A stretch of 64,000 nt of DNA from Gemmatimonadaceae bacterium (GCA_025929535.1 JAICLZ010000003.1:53535-117534); one strand, 5' to 3'. Positions 8,195 to 17,335 are shown, counted from the stretch's first letter. Program-made: numbers and translations. Notes: generated by a model not told the origin, from the sequence alone.

Positions 8195-8982
8195 TCGGTC
8201 GAGCCGCGGCCGGCGCGCTGGTCGCGGCAGCGATCGCCGCAGCCGCGTGGCGCGCCGGGTCGCTGCGCCGCTCCGGCGCCGCAACGGCCTTTCTTGTCGG
8301 CACGATCGCCATCGCGGCCGGCTGGTCGTGGGGTGCGCTGCTCATTCTCTATTTCGTTTCGTCGTCGCTGCTGAGCCGAGTGGGCGCCGCGCTCAAGGCG
8401 CAGCGCAGCGGGAGCGTCGTCGAGAAGGCGGGTGCGCGCGACGCGACGCAGGTGCTGGCCAATGGTGCCGTGTTCGCGCTGGCCGCGCTCCTCCAGCTGC
8501 TCCAGCCCTCCGAGCTGTGGCTCGCCGCGGGCGCGGGAGCGTTGGCATCGTCCGCGGCGGACACGTGGGGCACCGAGATCGGCATGCTCTCGAAAATTTC
8601 TCCGCGCATGATCACGACGTGGAGAACCGTGCCCACGGGCACATCCGGCGGGGTGAGCGCCATGGGACTCGGGGCGACCGTCGCCGGGGCGCTGTTCATC
8701 TCGGTTGCGGCGTGGTTGGTGCATCGGAACGTGCACGTCGCTCTCGCAGTATCACTCGGCGGACTCGCTGGCGCGCTCGTCGATTCGTTCGGCGGAGCGC
8801 TCTGGCAATCGCGTCGCTACTGCGCGCAGTGCCAACGCGCGACGGAGCGGCTCGTACACGACTGCGGCACGCGAACCGAGCGCGCCGGGGGAATTGCATG
8901 GTTGAACAACGACGGCGTGAACGCCGCGTGCACACTCGTCGGGTCGCTGGCGGCGGCCGGCGCGTACGAGCTGCTCGCATGA
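8191..8982 (+). CDS. DUF92-family integral membrane protein
   Basis: A 263-residue protein with about seven membrane segments, beginning at GTG 8191 inside the stop codon of the anti-sigma gene. The conserved GSLRRSGAATAFLVGTI and ADTWGTEIG stretches and the late GGALWQSRRY region match the DUF92/TMEM19 family. Plant VTE6 and cyanobacterial members are prenyl-phosphate (phytyl-phosphate) kinases. A prenyl-lipid role is therefore possible here, and the geranylgeranyl-reductase-like gene at 10435 fits that, but this is inference. A cytoplasmic CxxC-like loop (YCAQCQ) near residue 210 is notable. Confidence 0.82.
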   Translation: MIGRAAAGALVAAAIAAAAWRAGSLRRSGAATAFLVGTIAIAAGWSWGALLILYFVSSSLLSRVGAALKAQRSGSVVEKAGARDATQVLANGAVFALAALLQLLQPSELWLAAGAGALASSAADTWGTEIGMLSKISPRMITTWRTVPTGTSGGVSAMGLGATVAGALFISVAAWLVHRNVHVALAVSLGGLAGALVDSFGGALWQSRRYCAQCQRATERLVHDCGTRTERAGGIAWLNNDGVNAACTLVGSLAAAGAYELLA

Positions 8983-9004
8983 TGCACATCGGGATGCGCA
9001 TCTC

Positions 9005-10438
9005 GTGAGCACGCGCCCGCGCGTGCTGCTCGTGAGCGCGAATCGCGAGCGGCAGCCCATGCCGGTGGTGCCGAATGGCGTGGCGTGCGTGGCCGCGGCG
9101 CTCGAGCACGCAGGACACGACGTGCGCGTGCTCGATCTGTGCTTCGCGCGCGATCCGCACCGCCTGGCGCGCGAGAGCGCGAAGGCGTTCGCGCCCGACG
9201 TGATCGGTCTCTCCGTTCGCAACATCGACAACAGCGATCTCGTGGCGCTCGAGCACTACACTCCCGCGGCGGCATCGCTGCTCGACACGCTGCGCGCGAG
9301 CGCACCGCAGGCGCAGGTGATCGCCGGCGGCGCGGCGTTCGGCGTGGCGCCGGAGGCGCTGTCGGAGGAGTTGGGCGTGGAGCACGCGGTGGCTGGCGAC
9401 GGCGAGCGTGCGACGCCCGCGCTGATCGCCGAGCTCGCGGCGGGGCGTGTGCCCGGCCCGATCCCGGGCGTGGTGCGCCGCATGGATGGACGCCGCGTGC
9501 TCACGCCGCCGGGCGGCGACGGCGCGCTCGACTCGCTGCCGCCCGTGCACATGCATCGCTGGCTCGATCTGAAGCGCTACGAGCGCCGAGGCGGCACCGT
9601 GCCGATCCAGACGAAGCGCGGCTGCGTGTTCAAGTGCATCTACTGCACGTATCTCAACGTGGAGGGCTGGGGCTACCGGCTGCGCGAGCCCGAGCTCGTG
9701 GCGGACGAGATCGCGGAGCTCGCGGCCGACGCGCGCATCCGGCACTTCGAGTTCGTCGACTCCACCTTCAACGCACCGCCGCGGCACGCGCTTGCCGTGT
9801 GCGAGGCGATCGCGCGTCGCAACCTGCGCGTGCATCTCGACACCACGAACTTCACCCCTGCCACCGCCCAGCCCGAGCTCCTCTCGGCCATGCATCACGC
9901 GGGATTCAAGTGGCTCGGGATCACGGCGGAGAGTGCGAGCGATCCGGTGCTGGAGAAGCTGCAGAAGGGGTTCGACGTCGTGCAGCTTCGGAAGGTGGCC
10001 GAGAACGTGGAGCGCGCGGGGATGGGCGTGCTCTGGATCTTCCTGATCGGCGGCCCGGGCGAGACGCCGGCCACACTCGAGGAGACATTGAAGTTCGCGG
10101 CGTGGCGGATGGATCAGGGCGACGCCGTCTATCTGACCGTGGGACTTCGCGTGTATCCCGGAACGACGCTGCACAACATCGCCATGGACGAAGGCGTGGT
10201 GCCGAGCGGCGACCCGCTGCTCGTGCCGAAGTTCTATTTCTCGGAGCAGCTGCAGATGGAGGCGACGCTCGCGCGTCTCCGCGACTTCGCGGCGCGCTAT
10301 CCGCGCTTCATGTTCTCGGCGGACTCGCGCTCGCCGTTGCTGCCCTATCTCACGCGGCTCGCATCGGCGCTCAGACTGCCGCGGCCGCATTGGCGCTACA
10401 TGGGCGTGTTCCAGCGGCTGAGCCGCTCGCTCTCGTGA
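9005..10438 (+). CDS. B12-binding domain radical SAM protein
   Basis: A 477-residue protein starting at GTG 9005. Residues about 5-150 form a Rossmann-like cobalamin-binding domain. The radical SAM core follows with the cluster motif C207-x3-C211-x2-C214 (CVFKCIYC) and the later GGPGET stretch. Relatives include BchE, HpnR-type methylases and other lipid or natural-product enzymes. No substrate-specific feature is visible. It is followed with a 4-base overlap by a flavoprotein, so the two act in one pathway (inference). Confidence 0.88.
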   Translation: MSTRPRVLLVSANRERQPMPVVPNGVACVAAALEHAGHDVRVLDLCFARDPHRLARESAKAFAPDVIGLSVRNIDNSDLVALEHYTPAAASLLDTLRASAPQAQVIAGGAAFGVAPEALSEELGVEHAVAGDGERATPALIAELAAGRVPGPIPGVVRRMDGRRVLTPPGGDGALDSLPPVHMHRWLDLKRYERRGGTVPIQTKRGCVFKCIYCTYLNVEGWGYRLREPELVADEIAELAADARIRHFEFVDSTFNAPPRHALAVCEAIARRNLRVHLDTTNFTPATAQPELLSAMHHAGFKWLGITAESASDPVLEKLQKGFDVVQLRKVAENVERAGMGVLWIFLIGGPGETPATLEETLKFAAWRMDQGDAVYLTVGLRVYPGTTLHNIAMDEGVVPSGDPLLVPKFYFSEQLQMEATLARLRDFAARYPRFMFSADSRSPLLPYLTRLASALRLPRPHWRYMGVFQRLSRSLS

Positions 10439-11724
10439 GCGCGGTATCGGTGAGCGCTGACATCGACGTGCTCGTGGTGGGCGCCGGCCCCGCCGGGAGC
10501 TCCGCCGCGTGGCATCTCGCGCGGGAGGGCGCGAACGTGACGGTGCTCGACCGCGCGCGCTTCCCGCGCGAGAAGCCGTGCGCCGAATATCTCAGTCCTG
10601 AGGCATCGCGGATTCTCTCGGCCATGGGCGCGCTCGACGAGTGCGAGGCCGCGGGCGCCGCGCACCTCGCGGGGATGGTGATCCGCGCGCCCAACGGCGC
10701 GCACATTCGCGGCGAGTTCGCCGCGCAGCACGGCTTCCGCGCCTTCCGCGATCGCGGCCTCGCCCTGCGGCGCAACGTGCTCGACTCGATCCTGCTCGAG
10801 AGAGCGCGCGCGGCGGGCGCCGAGGTGCGCGAGGGGCGGCAAGTCATCTCGGTACTGAGAGATTCACGCCATGCGCTGTGCGGCGTGCGTGTGCGCGAGT
10901 TCGGCGGTGGCGAGCACGAGATCAGAGCGCGGCTCGTGATCGGCGCGGACGGGCTGCGCTCGGTGATCGCCCGGCGCATCGGCGTCGCGCGGCACGCGAT
11001 CGGGCCGCGCCGGCTCGCGTTCATCGGGCACTATCGCGGCGTGGAGGGGATGACGGATTTCGGCGAGATGCACGTGGCGCGCGATGGTTACGCGGGCTTC
11101 GCGGACGTGGGGCACGGGCTCACGAACGTGGCGGTGGTGGTTCCGCGCGCGAGCGTGAAGGGGAACGTCGCCGGTGATCCCGCGGGCTTTCTCGAGCGAT
11201 GGATCGCGGCGCATCCGCACATCGCGCCGCGCATGGCGCACGCCGCGCGCGCGACGCCGGTGCGCGTGACTGGACCGTTCGCGGTGCATGCGTCGCGCGC
11301 GTGGGGCCGGGGAGCGGCGCTCGTGGGCGATGCGGCCGACTTCTTCGACCCGTTCACCGGCGAGGGGATCTATGCGGCGCTTCGAGGGGGCGAGCTGCTC
11401 GCTCCCTACGCGCTGGAGTCGCTGGCGGCGGCGCGCGCGCGCGATGCGGACGCCGCACTACGGGCGTACGATCGCGCGCGGCGGCGGGCGTTCCGCGGGA
11501 AGTGGGCGATCGAGCGGCTCGTCGCGCTGGCGGTGGGTGCGCCTGCGCTGCTCAACCGGGTCGCGTCGACGCTCGAAGCCAGCCCTGCCATGGCAGATCT
11601 GTTCGTCGGGGTGGCGGGAGACTTCGTCCCGGCGCGCGAAGTGCTTCGCCCGGGCTATCTGGCGCGGCTCGTCTTCGGCAACGTATCCAGGTCCCGAAAC
11701 GCCCCGATTCCACTTGCACCGTAG
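10435..11724 (+). CDS. FAD-dependent oxidoreductase, geranylgeranyl reductase/FixC-like
   Basis: A 429-residue flavoprotein from GTG 10435, overlapping the previous stop as GTGA. It has the FAD dinucleotide motif GAGPAG at residues 16-21, a second FAD contact GADGLRS in the middle and the GDAADFFDPFTGEGI motif near residue 300. This layout is shared by geranylgeranyl reductases, flavin halogenases and FixC-type enzymes. No halogenase WxWxIP motif is seen, so reduction of isoprenoid or polyene double bonds, or a hydroxylation, is more likely. The flavin reductase gene immediately downstream could feed reduced flavin. Confidence 0.85.
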   Translation: MSAVSVSADIDVLVVGAGPAGSSAAWHLAREGANVTVLDRARFPREKPCAEYLSPEASRILSAMGALDECEAAGAAHLAGMVIRAPNGAHIRGEFAAQHGFRAFRDRGLALRRNVLDSILLERARAAGAEVREGRQVISVLRDSRHALCGVRVREFGGGEHEIRARLVIGADGLRSVIARRIGVARHAIGPRRLAFIGHYRGVEGMTDFGEMHVARDGYAGFADVGHGLTNVAVVVPRASVKGNVAGDPAGFLERWIAAHPHIAPRMAHAARATPVRVTGPFAVHASRAWGRGAALVGDAADFFDPFTGEGIYAALRGGELLAPYALESLAAARARDADAALRAYDRARRRAFRGKWAIERLVALAVGAPALLNRVASTLEASPAMADLFVGVAGDFVPAREVLRPGYLARLVFGNVSRSRNAPIPLAP

Positions 11725-11726
11725 TC

Positions 11727-12221
11727 ATGCCGATCTCCACAATAGATCCCGCCACCTTCCGAAGCGTACTCGGCCGCTTTCCCAGCGGCGTCACCGTCGT
11801 CACCGTTCGCGACGATCAACACTACGATCACGGCATGACCGTGAGCGCCTTCTGCTCGCTCAGTCTCGAGCCGCCGCTCGTGCTCATCTGCATCGAGAAG
11901 AGCGCCTCGCTGCATGGCGTGCTCGCCGCGGGGAATACGGCATCGCGATTCGCGGTCAATATTCTCGAGGCTCGGCAGGAGGAGATCGCGCGACGTTTTT
12001 CCGAGGAATATCCGGATCGCTTCGAGGGCGTTGGCTTCACGCGGGGGACGACTGGCGCGCCCATCATCGAGGACTGCCTCGCGGTGGTCGAATGTGAGCT
12101 GCAGAGCCGGCATCCAGCCGGCGATCACACGATCGTCATCGGCGCGGTCATCGCGTCCGCAACGCGCGAGGGAAGTCCCCTGCTCTACTATCGAGGCGGC
12201 TATGCCGCCCTCGAGCGCTGA
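11727..12221 (+). CDS. Flavin reductase-like FMN-binding protein
   Basis: A 164-residue member of the DIM6/NTAB flavin reductase family, with typical segments RFPSGVTVVT near the start, MTVSAFCSLSLEPPLVLICI in the core (FMN contacts) and a GDHTIVIGAV end. It supplies reduced FMN/FAD or carries FMN itself. It starts at ATG 11727, two bases after the flavoprotein stop, and very likely serves the pathway of this operon. Confidence 0.9.
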   Translation: MPISTIDPATFRSVLGRFPSGVTVVTVRDDQHYDHGMTVSAFCSLSLEPPLVLICIEKSASLHGVLAAGNTASRFAVNILEARQEEIARRFSEEYPDRFEGVGFTRGTTGAPIIEDCLAVVECELQSRHPAGDHTIVIGAVIASATREGSPLLYYRGGYAALER

Positions 12222-12228
12222 GCGGCAG

Positions 12229-12939
12229 ATGGCATCGCTTCTCACTCCCTCACGCAAGCGCGGTCACGAGATTCTCGATGATCCCGACATCGACGACGCA
12301 CTCCGCGCGCGCTCGCTGGCCGATGTCGCGCGATCGAACGCGATGTTCGGCGGCTGGCAGGCCGTGCGAGCCGAGCTTGCTCTCGTGCTGAACGGGAGTA
12401 CGGCGCGCACCGTGTCGCTGCTCGACGTGGGCACGGGCATCGGGGACATCCCATCGCTCGCCGCGGAGACGTGGCGCGCGCGGGGTGTGACGATCACGAC
12501 CTTCGGCATCGACACGAGTGCAGCGCTGCTCTGCGAAGCGCGCGCGGCCGGGCTCATTCCCGTATGCGCCGACGCGCGCGCGCTCCCGATCGCGTCGAAG
12601 AGTGTGGACATCGCGATCTGCTCGCAGACACTCCATCACTTCGAGACGCCCCATGCGGTGGCGGTATTGCGAGAGCTCGATCGTGTCGCGCGCGAGCGCG
12701 TGATCGTGAGCGACATTCGGCGCAGCTGGCTCGCAGCCGCGGGCATCTGGCTGGCCTCGTATCCGCTTCAATTTCATCCCGTGAGTCGTCACGACGGCGT
12801 CGTGTCGGTGCTGCGAGGCTTCACGCCGGGCGAGCTGCGGCTGCTCGTGCAGAACGCCACGCATCAGACGCCCGTCGCTCGCAATCGACTCGGATTTCGC
12901 ACGACGGCATCGTGGACGCCACGGACGCTCGCCACATGA
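12229..12939 (+). CDS. Class I SAM-dependent methyltransferase
   Basis: A 236-residue methyltransferase with the SAM-binding motif I LLDVGTGIGD near residue 65 and the acidic loop FGIDTS after strand 2. The N-terminal segment RGHEILDDP and the ARSNAMFGG stretch recall methyltransferases seen beside type III polyketide synthases (from memory). Two starts are possible: ATG 12202, which overlaps the flavin reductase gene, or ATG 12229, seven bases after its stop; I chose the latter. It probably methylates the product of this operon. Confidence 0.85.
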   Translation: MASLLTPSRKRGHEILDDPDIDDALRARSLADVARSNAMFGGWQAVRAELALVLNGSTARTVSLLDVGTGIGDIPSLAAETWRARGVTITTFGIDTSAALLCEARAAGLIPVCADARALPIASKSVDIAICSQTLHHFETPHAVAVLRELDRVARERVIVSDIRRSWLAAAGIWLASYPLQFHPVSRHDGVVSVLRGFTPGELRLLVQNATHQTPVARNRLGFRTTASWTPRTLAT

Positions 12940-13481
12940 GCAGCAGCGCTCGCCCCGCAATCGAGCCCTTCGACCTCGGCGCGATGCCGAAGAAGCGATG
13001 GATGTGTACTGTGGATGAGATGCTCGTTCACGCCCCGCTGCGCCGCATCTTCGAGTTCGCGCGCGAGGTGGATCGATGGGCCGAGCATCTGCCGCACTAT
13101 CGCTGGGTGCGATTTCATCAGCGCGCGACGGACGGCGGAGGACTGGTGGAGATGGCCGCGTGGCGACCGTTCGGATCGCTGCGCTGGCCCACCTGGTGGA
13201 TATCGGAAATGTCCGTGAACGAGAGTGCGCCGAACGTGCGCTTTCGCCACGTCGCGGGTATCACGAAGGGGATGGAAGTGGAATGGAGCTTCGCGCGCCA
13301 GGGTGACAAGGCCACGCGCGTACGCATTGTGCACTTGTGGAACGGACCGCCCGTGCCGCTCGCCGGCATCATCGCGGCGAAGGCGGTGATAGGTCCAGTG
13401 TTTGTCCATGGAATCGCGTCGCGCACGCTGGCAGGACTCGCTGCGGTGGCGGAGCGCGGTCCCGGTCTCTCGAGAGGGTAG
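12936..13481 (+). CDS. SRPBCC-family (START/cyclase-like) protein
   Basis: A 181-residue protein that begins at ATG 12936 in the methyltransferase stop (ATGA). It has the helix-grip pattern of polyketide cyclase/aromatase-type SRPBCC proteins (APLRRIFEFAREVDRWAEHLPHYRWVRF and later W/F-rich strands WRPFGSLRWPTWW). Such proteins bind hydrophobic ligands and some cyclise polyketides. Its place directly before a ketosynthase supports a role in building an aromatic or lipid product. Confidence 0.8.
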   Translation: MSSSARPAIEPFDLGAMPKKRWMCTVDEMLVHAPLRRIFEFAREVDRWAEHLPHYRWVRFHQRATDGGGLVEMAAWRPFGSLRWPTWWISEMSVNESAPNVRFRHVAGITKGMEVEWSFARQGDKATRVRIVHLWNGPPVPLAGIIAAKAVIGPVFVHGIASRTLAGLAAVAERGPGLSRG

Positions 13482-13485
13482 TCGC

Positions 13486-14730
13486 ATGGCGGAACGTCGC
13501 AGAGTCGTGATCTCGGGAATTGGCGCGATCACACCCATTGGCCTCACGTCGGAAGGGCTGTGGGACGGGCTGCGCGCGCAACGGAGCAAAGTGCGCGAGA
13601 TCACGCGCTTCGATTCGTCGCTCTTCCGCAGCCACCTCGCCGCGCAAGTGGACGACTTCGATCCGCGCGACTTCCTCGAGGCGAAGCGCACGAAGCGTCT
13701 CGATCGCTTCGGCCAACTCTCCGTCGCTGCCGCGCGCATGGCGCTCGAGGACTCCGACATCGATCTCGCCGCCGAGGATCGCGAGCGCATCGGCGCGATG
13801 ATGGGCACCGCGCTCGGCGGCGTGGGCTACGCCGAGGAACAGTGCAGCGTGTTCTACACGGGAAGCGTGAAGGATGTGGATCCCGCGCTCGCGCTGATGG
13901 TGTTCGGCGGCGCATCGAGCTGCAACATTGCGATCGAGTTCGGCGTGATGGGCCCGAACTCGACGAACGCGATGAGCTGCGCGAGCGGGACGATCGCGAT
14001 CGGCGAAGCGTTCCGTCAGGTGCGCGACGGCTATGCGGATGTGATGCTGGGCGGCGGTGCGGAGGCGCCCCTGTATCCTCTCTGCTACGGCGCGTTCGCG
14101 CTGATCCGCGCGATGTCGACGAGAAACGACGATCCGTGCACTGCATCTCGGCCGTTTGATAGAGATCGTGATGGGTTCGTGATGGGAGAAGGGGCGAGTG
14201 TGCTCGTGCTGGAGGAGCGGTCGAGGGCGATCGCGCGCGGGGCGAAGATCTACGGCGAGGTGGTGGGCTTCGGGATGTCGAACGATGCGTATCACATGAC
14301 TGCGCCGCGGCCGGACGGGAGTCAGGCGGCGCGGTCGATGCGTCGTGCGCTGGACGATGCAGGGGTGAGCGCGAGCGAGGTGGGATACGTGAATGCGCAT
14401 GGGAGCTCGACACCGCTCAACGACAGCACGGAGACGGTCGCGATCAAGCAGGTGTTCGGCGAGCGCGCGTACTCGATTGCGGTGAGCGGGACGAAGGGGT
14501 ACTACGGACATGCTCTAGGGGCGAGTGGGGCGATCGAGGCGGCGATCTGTGGATTGGCGATGAGCCGGGACTGGCTGCCGCCGACGGTGAATCTCGCGAA
14601 CGCCGATGAGGCGTGCGATCTTGACTACATCAAGCGGGTCGGGAGAGCGAGCTGCCCGGAGGTGGTGTTGTCGAACTCGTTCGGGTTTGGGGGGATCAAT
14701 GCGGCGCTCGTGTTTCGGCGGGCTGGGTGA
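13486..14730 (+). CDS. Beta-ketoacyl-ACP synthase (KAS II/FabF-like)
   Basis: A 414-residue thiolase-fold condensing enzyme starting at ATG 13486, with the full catalytic set: C165 (MSCASGT), H305 (VNAHGSSTPLND), K337 (SGTKGYYGH) and H342. It condenses malonyl-ACP with an acyl group. No acyl carrier protein, KAS III, ketoreductase or chain-length factor lies nearby, so it does not look like the housekeeping fab cluster. With the SRPBCC protein and methyltransferase it appears to be part of a secondary biosynthetic operon, of which it is the last gene. Confidence 0.92.
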   Translation: MAERRRVVISGIGAITPIGLTSEGLWDGLRAQRSKVREITRFDSSLFRSHLAAQVDDFDPRDFLEAKRTKRLDRFGQLSVAAARMALEDSDIDLAAEDRERIGAMMGTALGGVGYAEEQCSVFYTGSVKDVDPALALMVFGGASSCNIAIEFGVMGPNSTNAMSCASGTIAIGEAFRQVRDGYADVMLGGGAEAPLYPLCYGAFALIRAMSTRNDDPCTASRPFDRDRDGFVMGEGASVLVLEERSRAIARGAKIYGEVVGFGMSNDAYHMTAPRPDGSQAARSMRRALDDAGVSASEVGYVNAHGSSTPLNDSTETVAIKQVFGERAYSIAVSGTKGYYGHALGASGAIEAAICGLAMSRDWLPPTVNLANADEACDLDYIKRVGRASCPEVVLSNSFGFGGINAALVFRRAG

Positions 14731-15124
14731 GGGGGGCGGAGTGTAGCGCGCGGCGCGTGGACTGCGCGAAGCCGAAGCCGATATCACTGCTAATAATTCT
14801 TCGTTTGAGATTTCGGTAAAAGATTCGTGCGCAGGTGAACGAAGAGTTAGACCGACAACCGAAGTGTTGACGAATTCGAGCTCTCGCCAGCGCGATCTCG
14901 CGCGTGAGGGCGACCCGTGTACTTGCCGGCTGCTCCTCGCCGTGGCGGAGGAAGGCGGCGCTTCGGCCAAGAACGCGCTCTTCGAGGGGCTACTCGGCCG
15001 CGAGATCCCGCTGGTGTTCATGATCGATCCGCAAACGCGAGCTGCCCAGCCCTGAAACCCGGCCGAATGGCTCTCGTATGTGACGACGATGCGAGGCCGC
15101 GCTCCATCCACCCCGGAGGCACCA
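14731..15124 (+). other. Gene-poor stretch with one weak small frame
   Basis: About 390 bases between the ketosynthase and the next membrane protein. It holds a plus-strand frame at 14864-15055 (63 residues, GTG start) with a plausible-looking end (ALFEGLLGREIPLVFMIDP) but no recognisable family and no ribosome site. It could be the 3' remnant of a lost gene, since the open frame extends upstream to about 14790. I saw no repeat, tRNA or terminator of note. The patch around 14780-14830 is visibly more A+T-rich than its surroundings. Confidence 0.4.
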
Positions 15125-15505
15125 GTGAAGCCCAACACACTGACCATCGCCTCCCTGCTCTCGATCATACTGATTCCATTTCACGTCGGCGGCGACATCG
15201 CCCTCGGGTTCGACAAGGGAGGCTCTGGGATTGTCTTTGTCCTGGTGCCAATCCTGCTCGTCATGGCGTGCGGAATATTCCTGCTCGCCGAGCGTAGATC
15301 CGGACTCGTCATCATGTTCCTCGGCGGGCTCGCGGCGCTCGCCATACCCATCATTCATCGAGGCAACGGGTTCACTGCGGCGGTCGCAAGATCGGCCGGT
15401 GGGATCCCTTTCATTTGGACCCTCGTGGCGCTCGGAGTCACCGGTGGCCTCGCCATCATACTCTCGGCACGCGGACTCTGGAACCTGCGTTCGCGGAAAC
15501 GCTGA
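15125..15505 (+). CDS. Small four-helix membrane protein of unknown function
   Basis: A 126-residue protein with about four membrane segments (SLLSIILIPFHVGGDIAL, GIVFVLVPILLVMACGIFLL, GLVIMFLGGLAALAIPII, FIWTLVALGVTGGLAIIL). The GTG at 15125 is chosen because a strong GGAGG sits at 15115-15119, five bases upstream; the open frame extends further but without a site. The family is not recognised. Its short basic C-terminus (WNLRSRKR) should face the cytoplasm. Confidence 0.75.
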   Translation: MKPNTLTIASLLSIILIPFHVGGDIALGFDKGGSGIVFVLVPILLVMACGIFLLAERRSGLVIMFLGGLAALAIPIIHRGNGFTAAVARSAGGIPFIWTLVALGVTGGLAIILSARGLWNLRSRKR

Positions 15506-15600
15506 TGATCAGTGTATGGATGGCGCAGCCGGTGAACTGACGGGGCGGCCGCAGCCTAGCTTGGGCGTCATGCGACCATACTGGAGCCGAGGATCCTCCG

Positions 15601-15720
15601 ATGCCCCACGGCAAAATCTGTTACCTCGAAATCCCAACCAACCGTGCCGAGGATTCGGCGCGCTTCTACTCGGAGATTTTCGGCTGGAAGCTCTCGCAAG
15701 CTCGACGGCATCGTCGATGA
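15601..15720 (+). pseudogene. Remnant of a VOC/glyoxalase-family gene
   Basis: ATG 15601 opens a frame whose first 34 residues are typical of the glyoxalase/bleomycin-resistance (VOC) N-terminus: KICYLEIPTNRAEDSARFYS then EIFGWKL. The frame ends after only 39 codons, where the family needs about 120-130 residues. Right after the break a different frame reads LDGIVDDNVMMALLIEAP, which may be the continuation after a frameshift or deletion. I call it a decayed gene; a functional protein is unlikely. Confidence 0.7.
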
Positions 15721-15923
15721 CAACGTCATGATGGCCCTCCTGATCGAGGCTCCGGCCCGTGAGGCACCTGGAGATCGACCGTTGCCGACAGACGCTCTCT
15801 AGCGACCCGGCGTAGTCGACCAGGCCGCTCGGCTGGCGCGCCGCCCCTGTCATGCACATGTTGGAGACCGCGCAACTCCGGTCGCTCCCGTCCGGCACAC
15901 GAGCCACGGTGAAGGGAGATCGC

Positions 15924-17126
15924 ATGGCCGTTCTGTCCCGTCTTACCCGGATCACGACGAGCGGGCGCTTCGTGCCCGAGATCGATGGCCTGCGCTTTCT
16001 CGCGATCGCGATGGTGGTGGTCTATCACCTCGACGACACCCTTCGATCGCACGCAGACTCCACTGTGCGCGGTGCGTGGGGACAGTCGTGGGCGTCACAG
16101 GTCGCGCAGCAGGGGCACTACGGCGTCCAGCTGTTCTTCGTGCTCTCCGGTTACATCCTCTGCCTACCGTTCGCTCTGCACGCGCTGACCGGTGCGCCGC
16201 CCGTGCAGCTCCGCGCCTATTTCCTGCGCCGCGTCACCCGACTGGAGCCGCCCTACGTGGCCTCGCTCCTGCTGCGCGCGATCGCGCTACTCGTGGTGGG
16301 ACACTTGGCGCTCGCGACCGCACTCCCGCATCTCGGGGCGAGCCTGGTCTACGTGCACAACCTCGCGTTCGGACAGATGAGCACGATCAATGTCGTCGCG
16401 TGGTCCCTCGAGGTCGAGGTCCAGTTCTATCTCCTCGCCCCGCTGTTCGCCGCAGTTTTCTTCATCCGCAGCGCACGCCGCCGTCGCACGCTGATTCTGG
16501 CGTGCATGGCGGCGGCGGCGCTCGCCCAGCTCCGCTGGGTCGCGCCAGACAGCCGCGCGGACCTTTCGCTTCTCGGCTTCGTACAGTTTTTCCTCGCGGG
16601 ACTCCTCCTGACCGATATCTATGTCACCGATTGGGGGCAGCAGCCGCGGCCGCACGTCTTGGGCGATGTCCTCGGCCTCGCCGCTCTCTTCGCGATCTTG
16701 CTCGACGCGTACGAGGATGCGCTCCCCGGTCTCCTGCTGCCACCACTCATCGTTCTGCTCTACGCCGCAGTCTTTCGCGGCCGCCTGCTGCGGCGCGCCG
16801 CCTGCTGGCCGCCGATTGTGGCGGTGGGCGGGATGTGCTACACGATCTATCTCTGGCACTACGGCGTGCTCGCAGCCACGGCGCGGGCCACGCGCGCGCT
16901 CAGCTGGCCGAGCAGCTACGCGGCGACACTTGGCGTGCAGTTCGTGCTCACGGCCACGGTGGTACTGGCCGTGTCGGTCGTGCTGTTCGTGACGATCGAG
17001 CGGCCGTGCATGCGCCGCGACTGGCCGCAGCGGGCCGCCCTCTGGCTGCGCGAGGTGACGCGGAGATTCCGGACCGCTCCTCGCCCGGGCGCTGCCCGGA
17101 AGCTGCCGGAACCTGGCTCGGACTGA
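15924..17126 (+). CDS. Acyltransferase 3 family membrane protein
   Basis: A 400-residue integral membrane acyltransferase (OafA/NodX-like family) that typically O-acetylates sugars of surface polysaccharides or lipids. The start at ATG 15924 is favoured by a GGGAG about eight bases upstream and by the conserved PEIDGLRFLAI immediately inside, followed by the catalytic-type histidine in VVYHLDD (H35). About ten membrane helices follow, with FFVLSGYIL and YTIYLWHYGV, both hallmarks of the family. The C-terminal tail is basic and proline-rich. Substrate unknown. Confidence 0.9.
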   Translation: MAVLSRLTRITTSGRFVPEIDGLRFLAIAMVVVYHLDDTLRSHADSTVRGAWGQSWASQVAQQGHYGVQLFFVLSGYILCLPFALHALTGAPPVQLRAYFLRRVTRLEPPYVASLLLRAIALLVVGHLALATALPHLGASLVYVHNLAFGQMSTINVVAWSLEVEVQFYLLAPLFAAVFFIRSARRRRTLILACMAAAALAQLRWVAPDSRADLSLLGFVQFFLAGLLLTDIYVTDWGQQPRPHVLGDVLGLAALFAILLDAYEDALPGLLLPPLIVLLYAAVFRGRLLRRAACWPPIVAVGGMCYTIYLWHYGVLAATARATRALSWPSSYAATLGVQFVLTATVVLAVSVVLFVTIERPCMRRDWPQRAALWLREVTRRFRTAPRPGAARKLPEPGSD

Positions 17127-17335
17127 CGGCAGCTCTCGAGAGCCTCCACTTGCTCAACGAAGCTGTCGAGCAGGTCGAGCCGTTCACGTATCAGGGCCGG
17201 CGGGAAGTGCGAATGGCGCTCATCATATAACCTGCCTGGCTCGCAACCAGAACGCGCAGTCGATTTCCGTCCCGGTCGTTCGTCGTGTGAGTGGAAGCCG
17301 CAGTCCGTCGACCGCCATTCTTGCCAGGGAGCCGT

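Noticed and set aside
9085..11724. An 879-codon open frame spanning two genes
   Set aside because: The first half is a shadow of the radical SAM gene in another frame; only the part from 10435 is a real flavoprotein.
14864..15055. Small plus-strand frame of 63 residues between the ketosynthase and the next gene
   Set aside because: No ribosome site, no recognised family and an open frame that drifts upstream without a start; listed only as content of the gene-poor stretch.
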